Assembly (NCBI GenBank): GCA_964057225.1
Contig: OZ059896.1
Span: forward strand, 20,394,501 to 20,458,500
Direction of reading: 5' to 3'
Length of the DNA: 64,000 nucleotides
Source: Auanema rhodensis
Lineage: Eukaryota > Nematoda > Chromadorea > Rhabditida > Rhabditidae
Both the position numbers and the translations under genes were made by a program. Positions 50,890-61,900 of this stretch are shown piece after piece. Positions within the stretch are counted from its first letter, which is position 1. Every line of letters starts with the position of its first letter. The notes below the pieces were generated by a model that saw only the letters and a program-made list of their open reading frames with translations, made no database searches and was not told the DNA's origin.

Positions 50890-53800
50890 TTTTAGATTCC
50901 TTTTTTCAAGGCAAAGACGATGGACAATGTTATTCAACGGAAAAAGTATTTCTTCAGGGTGAAAATCGAGGATATAAGTGTGAACTTATATCAGTTGATA
51001 TCTCGGTGCATTTTTAAGCTAGCGCAAATCTGAAAACACAGATCGACGCAGCTTAAAAATCCGCATCGAATGCACTATACTACATTGAGAAACGCTTAAT
51101 ACAAAAATTAGTTATGATCGGTTGAAAAATGATGCATTAGTGTATGTTGAGTTTCCATGTACACTCAACATTGCTTCCAAAAACATTTTGACAAAAATTT
51201 TTTCGAAAAATTTCAAAATAATTTAGCAAAAAGTAGATGTTTTTAGATTCCAGTTTTCAAGGCAAAGACGATGGACAATGTTATTCAACGAAAAAATTAA
51301 TTCTTCAGGGTGAAAATCGAGGATATAAGTGTGAACTTATATCAGTTGATATCTCGGTGCATTTTTAAGCTAGCGCAAATCTGATAACACAGATCGACGC
51401 AGCTTAAAAATCCGCATCGAATGCACTATACTACATTGAGAAACGCTTAATACAAAAATTAGTTATGATCGTTTGAAAAATGATGCATTAGTGTATGTTG
51501 AGTTTCCATGTACACTCAACATTGCTTCCAAAAACATTTTGACAAAAATTTTTTCGAAAAATTTCGAAATAATTTAGCAAAAAGTAGATGTTTTTAGATT
51601 CCTTTTTTCAAGGCAAAGACGATGGACAATGTTATTCAACGGAAAAAGTATTTCTTCAGGGTGAAAATCGAGGATATAAGTGTGAACTTATATCAGTTGA
51701 TATCTCGGTGCATTTTTAAGCTAGCGCAAATCTGATAACACAGATCGACGCAGCTTAAAAATCCGCATCGAATGCACTGTACTACATTGAGAAACGCTTA
51801 ATACAAAAATTAGTTATGATCGTTTGAAAAATGATGCATTAGTGTATGTTGAGTTTCCATGTACACTCAACATTGCTTCCAAAAACATTTTGACAAAAAT
51901 TTTTTCGAAAAATTTCAAAATAATTTAGCAAAAAGTAGATGTTTTTAGATTCCAGTTTTCAAGGCAAAGACGATGGACAATGTTATTCAACGAAAAAATT
52001 AATTCTTCAGGGTGAAAATCGAGGATATATGTGTGAACTTATATCAGTTGATATCTCGGTGCATTTTTAAGCTAGCGCAAATCTGATAACAGAGATCGAC
52101 GCAGCTTAAAAATCCGCATCGAATGCACTATACTACATTGAGAAACGCTTAATACAAAAATTAGTTATGATCGTTTGAAAAATGATGCATTAGTGTATGT
52201 TGAGTTTCCATGTACACTCAACATTGCTTCCAAAAACATTTTGACAAAAATTTTTTCGAAAAATTTCAAAATAATTTAGCAAAAAGTAGATGTTTTTAGA
52301 TTCCTTTTTTCAAGGCAAAGACGATGGATAATGTTATTCAACGAAAAAATTATTCCTTCAGGGTGAAAATCGAGGATATAAGTGTGAACTTATATCAGTT
52401 GATATCTCGGTGCATTTTTAAGCTAGCGCAAATCTGATAACAGAGATCGACGCAGCTTAAAAATCCGCATCGAATGCACTATACTACATTGAGAAACGCT
52501 TAATACAAAAATTAGTTATGATCGTTTGAAAAATGATGCATTAGTGTATGTTGAGTTTCCATGTACACTCAACATTGCTTCCAAAAACATTTTGACAAAA
52601 ATTTTTTCGAAAAATTTCGAAATAATTTAGCAAAAAGTAGATGTTTTTAGATTCCTTTTTTCAAGGCAAAGACGATGGACAATGTTATTCAACGGAAAAA
52701 GTATTTCTTCAGGGTGAAAATCGAGGATATAAGTGTGAACTTATATCAGTTGATATCTCGGTGCATTTTTAAGCTAGCGCAAATCTGATAACACAGATCG
52801 ACGCAGCTTAAAAATCCGCATCGAATGCACTATACTACATTGAGAAACGCTTAATACAAAAATTAGTTATGATCGGTTGAAAAATGATGCATTAGTGTAT
52901 GTTGAGTTTCCATGTACACTCAACATTGCTTCCAAAAACATTTTGACAAAAATTTTTTCGAAAAATTTCAAAATAATTTAGCAAAAAGTAGATGTTTTTA
53001 GATTCCAGTTTTCAAGGCAAAGACGATGGACAATGTTATTCAACGAAAAAATTAATTCTTCAGGGTGAAAATCGAGGATATATGTGTGAACTTATATCAG
53101 TTGATATCTCGGTGCATTTTTAAGCTAGCGCAAATCTGATAACACAAATCGACGCAGCTTAAAAATCCGCATCGAATGCACTATACTACATTGAGAAACG
53201 CTTAATACAAAAATTAGTTATGATCGTTTGAAAAATGATGCATTAGTGTATGTTGAGTTTCCATGTACACTCAACATTGCTTCCAAAAACATTTTGACAA
53301 AAATTTTTTCGAAAAATTTCAAAATAATTTAGCAAAAAGTAGATGTTTTTAGATTCCAGTTTTCAAGGCAAAGACGATGGACAATGTTATTCAGCGAAAA
53401 AATTAATTCTTCAGGGTGAAAATCGAGGATATATGTGTGAACTTATATCAGTTGATATCTCGGTGCATTTTTAAGCTAGCGCAAATCTGATAACACAAAT
53501 CGACGCAGCTTAAAAATCCGCATCGAATGCACTATACTACATTGAGAAACGCTTAATACAAAAATTAGTTATGATCGTTTGAAAAATGATGCATTAGTGT
53601 ATGTTGAGTTTCCATGTACACTCAACATTGCTTCCAAAAACATTTTGACAAAAATTTTTTCGAAAAATTTCAAAATAATTTAGCAAAAAGTAGATGTTTT
53701 TAGATTCCTTTTTTCAAGGCAAAGACGATGGACAATGTTATTCAACGAAAAAATTATTCCTTCAGGGTGAAAATCGAGGATATAAGTGTGAACTTATATC

Positions 53801-54399
53801 AGTTGATATCTCGGTGCATTTTTAAGCTAGCGCAAATCTGATAACAGAGATCGACGCAGCTTAAAAATCCGCATCGAATGCACTATACTACATTGAAAAA
53901 CGCTTAATACAAAAATTAGTTATGATCGTTTGAAAAATGATGCATTAGTGTATGTTGAGTTTCCATGTACACTCAACATTGCTTCCAAAAACATTTTGAC
54001 AAAAATTTTTTCGAAAAATTTCGAAATAATTTAGCAAAAAGTAGATGTTTTTAGATTCCTTTTTTCAAGGCAAAGACGATGGACAATGTTATTCAACGGA
54101 AAAAGTATTTCTTCAGGGTGAAAATCGAGGATATAAGTGTGAACTTATATCAGTTGATATCTCGGTGCATTTTTAAGCTAGCGCAAATCTGATAACACAA
54201 ATCGACGCAGCTTAAAAATCCGCATCGAATGCACTATACTACATTGAGAAACGCTTAATACAAAAATTAGTTATGATCGTTTGAAAAATGATGCATTAGT
54301 GTATGTTGAGTTTCCATGTACACTCAACATTGCTTCCAAAAACATTTTGACAAAAATTTTTTCGAAAATTTTCAAAATAATTTAGCAAAAAGTAGATGT
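50890..54399 (+). repeat. Monomers 146-155, single copy of the 2 4 2 5 3 unit then 2 5 5 3 2
   Basis: CGGTTG occurs near 51120 and 52874, 1755 bp apart, bracketing one 5-mer. Monomer 146 has CTGAAAACAC in place of CTGATAACAC, a private change in the apical loop of dyad 2. Monomer 147 has ACTATAC where its copy 1 relatives have ACTGTAC. Monomer 150 has GGATAATG like monomer 37, which identifies that monomer as its partner. Confidence 0.75.
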
Positions 54400-57300
54400 T
54401 TTTAGATTCCTTTTTTCAAGGCAAAGACGATGGACAATGTTATTCAACGAAAAAATTATTCCTTCAGGGTGAAAATCGAGGATATAAGTGTGAACTTATA
54501 TCAGTTGATATCTCGGTGCATTTTTAAGCTAGCGCAAATCTGATAACACAGATCGACGCAGCTTAAAAATCCGCATCGAATGCACTATACGACATTGAGA
54601 AACGCTTAATACAAAAATTAGTTATGATCGTTTGAAAAATGATGCATTAGTGTATGTTGAGTTTCCATGTACACTCAACATTGCTTCCAAAAACATTTTG
54701 ACAAAAATTTTTTCGAAAAATTTCAAAATAATTTAGCAAAAAGTAGATGTTTTTAGATTCCTTTATTCAAGGCAAAGACGATGGACAATGTTATTCAACG
54801 AAAAAATTAATTCTTCAGGGTGAAAATCGAGGATATAAGTGTGAACTTATATCAGTTGATATCTCGGTGCATTTTTAAGCTAGCGCAAATCTGATAACAC
54901 AGATCGACGCAGCTTAAAAATCCGCATCGAATGCACTATACTACATTGAGAAACGCTTAATACAAAAATTAGTTATGATCGTTTGAAAAATGATGCATTA
55001 GTGTATGTTGAGTTTCCATGTACACTCAACATTGCTTCCAAAAACAATTTGACAAAAATTTTTTCGAAAAATTTCGAAATAATTTAGCAAAAAGTAGATG
55101 TTTTTAGATTCCTTTTTTCAAGGCAAAGACGATGGACAATGTTATTCAACGGAAAAAGTATTTCTTCAGGGTGAAAATCGAGGATATAAGTGTGAACTTA
55201 TATCAGTTGATATCTCGGTGCATTTTCAAGCTAGCGCAAATCTGATAACACAGATCGACGCAGCTTGAAAATCCGCATCGAATGCACTATACTACATTGA
55301 GAAACGCTTAATACAAAAATTAGTTATGATCGTTTGAAAAATGATGCATTAGTGTATGTTGAGTTTCCATGTACACTCAACATTGCTTCCAAAAACATTT
55401 TGACAAAAATTTTTTCGAAAAATTTCAAAATAATTTAGCAAAAAGTAGATGTTTTTAGATTCCTTTATTCAAGGCAAAGACGATGGACAATGTTATTCAA
55501 CGAAAAAATTAATTCTCCAGGGTGAAAATCGAGGATATAAGTGTGAACTTATATCAGTTGATATCTCGGTGCATTTTTAAGCTAGCGCAAATCTGATAAC
55601 ACAGATCGACGCAGCTTAAAAATCCGCATCGAATGCACTATACTACATTGAAAAACGCTTAATACAAAAATTAGTTATGATCGTTTGAAAAATGATGCAT
55701 TAGTGTATGTTGAGTTTCCATGTACACTCAACATTGCTTCCAAAAACATTTTGACAAAAATTTTTTCGAAAAATTTCGAAATAATTTAGCAAAAAGTAGA
55801 TGTTTTTAGATTCCTTTTTTCAAGGCAAAGACGATGGACAATGTTATTCAACGGAAAAAGTATTTCTTCAGGGTGAAAATCGAGGATATAAGTGTGAACT
55901 TATATCAGTTGATATCTCGGTGCATTTTTAAGCTAGCGCAAATCTGATAACACAGATCGACGCAGCTTAAAAATCCGCATCGAATGCACTATACTACATT
56001 GAGAAACGCTTAATACAAAAATTAGTTATGATCGTTTGAAAAATGATGCATTAGTGTATGTTGAGTTTCCATGTACACTCAACATTGCTTCCAAAAACAT
56101 TTTGACAAAAATTTTTTCGAAAAATTTCAAAATAATTTAGCAAAAAGTAGATGTTTTTAGATTCCAGTTTTCAAGGCAAAGACGATGGACAATGTTATTC
56201 AACGAAAAAATTAATTCTTCAGGGTGAAAATCGAGGATATATGTGTGAACTTATATCAGTTGATATCTCGGTGCATTTTTAAGCTAGCGCAAATCTGATA
56301 ACACAGATCGACGCAGCTTAAAAATCCGCATCGAATGCACTATACTACATTGAGAAACGCTTAATACAAAAATTAGTTATGATCGTTTGAAAAATGATGC
56401 ATTAGTGTATGTTGAGTTTCCATGTACACTCAACATTGCTTCCAAAAACATTTTGACAAAAATTTTTTCGAAAAATTTCAAAATAATTTAGCAAAAAGTA
56501 GATGTTTTTAGATTCCTTTTTTCAAGGCAAAGACGATGGACAATGTTATTCAACGAAAAAATTATTCCTTCAGGGTGAAAATCGAGGATATAAGTGTGAA
56601 CTTATATCAGTTGATATCTCGGTGCATTTTTAAGCTAGCGCAAATCTGATAACAGAGATCGACGCAGCTTAAAAATCCGCATCGAATGCACTATACTACA
56701 TTGAAAAACGCTTAATACAAAAATTAGTTATGATCGTTTGAAAAATGATGCATTAGTGTATGTTGAGTTTCCATGTACACTCAACATTGCTTCCAAAAAC
56801 ATTTTGACAAAAATTTTTTCGAAAAATTTCAAAATAATTTAGCAAAAAGTAGATGTTTTTAGATTCCTTTATTCAAGGCAAAGACGATGGACAATGTTAT
56901 TCAACGAAAAAATTAATTCTTCAGGGTGAAAATCGAGGATATAAGTGTGAACTTATATCAGTTGATATCTCGGTGCATTTTTAAGCTAGCGCAAATCTGA
57001 TAACACAGATCGACGCAGCTTAAAAATCCGCATCGAATGCACTATACTACATTGAGAAACGCTTAATACAAAAATTAGTTATGATCGTTTGAAAAATGAT
57101 GCATTAGTGTATGTTGAGTTTCCATGTACACTCAACATTGCTTCCAAAAACATTTTAACAAAAATTTTTTCGAAAAATTTCGAAATAATTTAGCAAAAAG
57201 TAGATGTTTTTAGATTCCTTTTTTCAAGGCAAAGACGATGGACAATGTTATTCAACGGAAAAAGTATTTCTTCAGGGTGAAAATCGAGGATATAAGTGTG

Positions 57301-58962
57301 AACTTATATCAGTTGATATCTCGGTGCATTTTCAAGCTAGCGCAAATCTGATAACACAGATCGACGCAGCTTAAAAATCCGCATCGAATGCACTATACTA
57401 CATTGAGAAACGCTTAATACAAAAATTAGTTATGATCGTTTGAAAAATGATGCATTAGTGTATGTTGAGTTTCCATGTACACTCAACATTGCTTCCAAAA
57501 ACATTTTGACAAAAATTTTTTCGAAAAATTTCAAAATAATTTAGCAAAAAGTAGATGTTTTTAAATTCCAGTTTTCAAGGCAAAGACGATGGACAATGTT
57601 ATTCAACGAAAAAATTATTCCTTCAGGGTGAAAATCGAGGATATAAGTGTGAACTTATATCAGTTGATATCTCGGTGCATTTTTAAGCTAGCGCAAATCT
57701 GATAACAGAGATCGACGCAGCTTAAAAATCCGCATCGAATGCACTATACTACATTGAGAAACGCTTAATACAAAAATTAGTTATGATCGTTTGAAAAATG
57801 ATGCATTAGTGTATGTTGAGTTTCCATGTACACTCAACATTGCTTCCAAAAACATTTTGACAAAAATTTTTTCGAAAAATTTCAAAATAATTCAGCAAAA
57901 AGTAGATGTTTTTAGATTCCAGTTTTCAAGGCAAAGACGATGGACAATGTTATTCAACGAAAAAATTAATTCTTCAGGGTGAAAATCGAGGATATATGTG
58001 TGAACTTATATCAGTTGATATCTCGGTGCATTTTTAAGCTAGCGCAAATCTGATAACACAGATCGACGCAGCTTAAAAATCCGCATCGAATGCACTATAC
58101 TACATTGAGAAACGCTTAATACAAAAATTAGTTATGATCGTTTGAAAAATGATGCATTAGTGTATGTTGAGTTTCCATGTACACTCAACATTGCTTCCAA
58201 AAACATTTTGACAAAAATTTTTTCGAAAAATTTCGAAATAATTTAGCAAAAAGTAGATGTTTTTAGATTCCTTTTTTCAAGGCAAAGACGATGGACAATG
58301 TTATTCAACGGAAAAAGTATTTCTTCAGGGTGAAAATCGAGGATATAAGTGTGAACTTATATCAGTTGATATCTCGGTGCATTTTCAAGCTAGCGCAAAT
58401 CTGATAACACAGATCGACGCAGCTTAAAAATCCGCATCGAATGCACTATACTACATTGAGAAACGCTTAATACAAAAATTAGTTATGATCGTTTGAAAAA
58501 TGATGCATTAGTGTATGTTGAGTTTCCATGTACACTCAACATTGCTTCCAAAAACATTTTGACAAAAATTTTTTCGAAAAATTTCAAAATAATTTAGCAA
58601 AAAGTAGATGTTTTTAAATTCCAGTTTTCAAGGCAAAGACGATGGACAATGTTATTCAACGAAAAAATTAATTCTTCAGGGTGAAAATCGAGGATATATG
58701 TGTGAACTTATATCAGTTGATATCTCGGTGCATTTTTAAGCTAGCGCAAATCTGATAACAGAGATCGACGCAGCTTAAAAATCCGCATCGAATGCACTAT
58801 ACTACATTGAGAAACGCTTAATACAAAAATTAGTTATGATCGTTTGAAAAATGATGCATTAGTGTATGTTGAGTTTCCATGTACACTCAACATTGCTTCC
58901 AAAAACATTTTGACAAAAATTTTTTCGAAAAATTTCGAAATAATTTAGCAAAAAGTAGATGT
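54400..58962 (+). repeat. Monomers 156-168, contracted partner of 14.7-21.8 kb
   Basis: The order is 3 1 2 8 2 5 3 1 2 3 5 2 5. Only one compensated-stem monomer is present (55222-55272), against three in copy 1. Monomer 157 has AAACAATTTG (near 55044), a private change. Monomer 165 has a patch of foreign sequence (57564-57571). The left-arm-only variants lie at 57333 and 58386. Confidence 0.78.
57559..57909 (+). repeat. Recombinant monomer 165 with a converted upstream box
   Basis: Its body is type 3 and matches monomer 59, including TTCAGC, but its box reads TTAAATTCCAG where monomer 59 has TTAGATTCCTT. The three differing bases (57564, 57570, 57571) match the box of monomer 168, 1053 bp downstream. 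The patch is at least 8 bp and ends before the ATTATTCC block. Confidence 0.85.
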
Positions 58963-61900
58963 TTTTAGATTCCTTTTTTCAAGGCAAAGACGATGGACAA
59001 TGTTATTCAACGGAAAAAGTATTTCTTCAGGGTGAAAATCGAGGATATAAGTGTGAACTTATATCAGTTGATATCTCGGTGCATTTTTAAGCTAGCGCAA
59101 ATCTGATAACAGAGATCGACGCAGCTTAAAAATCCGCATCGAATGCACTATACTACATTGAGAAACGCTTAATACAAAAATTAGTTATGATCGTTTGAAA
59201 AATGATGCATTAGTGTATGTTGAGTTTCCATGTACACTCAACATTGCTTCCAAAAACATTTTGACAAAAATTTTTTCGAAAAATTTCGAAATAATTTAGC
59301 AAAAAGTAGATGTTTTTAGATTCCTTTTTTCAAGGCAAAGACGATGGACAATGTTATTCAACGGAAAAAGTATTTCTTCAGGGTGAAAATCGAGGATATA
59401 AGTGTGAACTTATATCAGTTGATATCTCGGTGCATTTTTAAGCTAGCGCAAATCTGATAACACAGATCGACGCAGCTTAAAAATCCGCATCGAATGCACT
59501 ATACTACATTGAAAAACGCTTAATACAAAAATTAGTTATGATCGTTTGAAAAATGATGCATTAGTGTATGTTGAGTTTCCATGTACACTCAACATTGCTT
59601 CCAAAAACATTTTGACAAAAATTTTTTCGAAAAATTTCGAAATAATTTAGCAAAAAGTAGATGTTTTTAGATTCCTTTTTTCAAGGCAAAGACGATGGAC
59701 AATGTTATTCAACGGAAAAAGTATTTCTTCAGGGTGAAAATCGAGGATATAAGTGTGAACTTATATCAGTTGATATCTCGGTGCATTTTTAAGCTAGCGC
59801 AAATCTGATAACACAGATCGACGCAGCTTAAAAATCCGCATCGAATGCACTATACTACATTGAGAAACGCTTAATACAAAAATTAGTTATGATCGTTTGA
59901 AAAATGATGCATTAGTGTATGTTGAGTTTCCATGTACACTCAACATTGCTTCCAAAAACATTTTGACAAAAATTTTTTCGAAAAATTTCGAAATAATTTA
60001 GCAAAAAGTAGATGTTTTTAGATTCCTTTTTTCAAGGCAAAGACGATGGACAATGTTATTCAACGGAAAAAGTATTTCTTCAGGGTGAAAATCGAGGATA
60101 TAAGTGTAAACTTATATCAGTTGATATCTCGGTGCATTTTTAAGCTAGCGCAAATCTGATAACACAGATCGACGCAGCTTAAAAATCCGCATCGAATGCA
60201 CTATACTACATTGAGAAACGCTTAATACAAAAATTAGTTATGATCGTTTGAAAAATGATGCATTAGTGTATGTTGAGTTTCCATGTACACTCAACATTGC
60301 TTCCAAAAACATTTTGACAAAAATTTTTTCGAAAAATTTCAAAATAATTTAGCAAAAAGTAGATGTTTTTAGATTCCATTTTTCAAGGCAAAGACGATGG
60401 ACAATGTTATTCAACGAAAAAATCATTCCTTCAGGGTGAAAATCGAGGATATAAGTGTGAACTTATATCAGTTGATATCTCGGTGCATTTTTAAGCTAGC
60501 GCAAATCTGATAACAGAGATCGACGCAGCTTAAAAATCCGCATCGAATGCACTATACTACATTGAGAAACGCTTAATACAAAAATTAGTTATGATCGTTT
60601 GAAAAATGATGCATTAGTGTATGTTGAGTTTCCATGTACACTCAACATTGCTTCCAAAAACATTTTGACAAAAATTTTTTCGAAAAATTTCGAAATAATT
60701 TAGCAAAAAGTAGATGTTTTTAGATTCCTTTTTTCAAGGCAAAGACGATGGACAATGTTATTCAACGGAAAAAGTATTTCTTCAGGGTGAAAATCGAGGA
60801 TATAAGAGTGAACTTATATCAGTTGATATCTCGGTGCATTTTTAAGCTAGCGCAAATCTGATAACAGAGATCGACGCAGCTTAAAAATCCGCATCGAATG
60901 CACTATACTACATTGAAAAACGCTTAATACAAAAATTAGTTATGATCGTTTGAAAAATGATGCATTAGTGTATGTTGAGTTTCCATGTACACTCAACATT
61001 GCTTCCAAAAACATTTTGACAAAAATTTTTTCGAAAAATTTCAAAATAATTTAGCAAAAAGTAGATGTTTTTAGATTCCAGTTTTCAAGGCAAAGACGAT
61101 GGACAATGTTATTCAACGAAAAAATTAATTCTTCAGGGTGAAAATCGAGGATATAAGTGTGAACTTATATCAGTTGATATCTCGTTGCATTTTTAAGCTA
61201 GCGCAAATCTGATAACAGAGATCGACGCAGCTTAAAAATCCGCATCGAATGCACTATACTACATTGAAAAACGCTTAATACAAAAATTAGTTATGATCGT
61301 TTGAAAAATGATGCATTAGTGTATGTTGAGTTTCCATGTACACTCAACATTGCTTCCAAAAACATTTTGACAAAAATTTTTTCGAAAAATTTCAAAATAA
61401 TTTAGCAAAAAGTAGATGTTTTTAGATTCCATTTTTCAAGGCAAAGACGATGGACAATGTTATTCAACGAAAAAATTAATTCTTCAGGGTGAAAATCGAG
61501 GATATAAGAGTGAACTTATATCAGTTGATATCTCGGTGCATTTTTAAGCTAGCGCAAATCTGATAACACAGATCGACGCAGCTTAAAAATCCGCATCGAA
61601 TGCACTATACTACATTGAAAAACGCTTAATACAAAAATTAGTTATGATCGTTTGAAAAATGATGCATTAGTGTATGTTGAGTTTCCATGTACACTCAACA
61701 TTGCTTCCAAAAACATTTTGACAAAAATTTTTTCGAAAAATTTCAAAATAATTTAGCAAAAAGTAGATGTTTTTAGATTCCAGTTTTCAAGGCAAAGACG
61801 ATGGACAATGTTATTCAACGAAAAAATTAATTCTTCAGGGTGAAAATCGAGGATATAAGTGTGAACTTATATCAGTTGATATCTCGGTGCATTTTTAAGC

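Larger units (their letters stand above)
37201..58977 (+). repeat. Long-range unit, copy 2 (monomers 107-168)
   Basis: This is the partner of 1-21777 at a net offset of exactly 37,200 bp (106 monomers, six of them 350 bp). Relative to copy 1, and matching rare variants, I infer minus 1 monomer (11), minus 4 (15-18), plus 7 (126-132), plus 10 (136-145), minus 5 (one 5-mer), minus 4 (44-47) and minus 3 (51-53), a net change of zero. Shared rare markers include CGGTTG, TATTCAGCG, TACGACATT, the ATTTTCAAGC stem variant, TTTTAACA and the TTCAGC change at 20693/57893. Confidence 0.83.
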
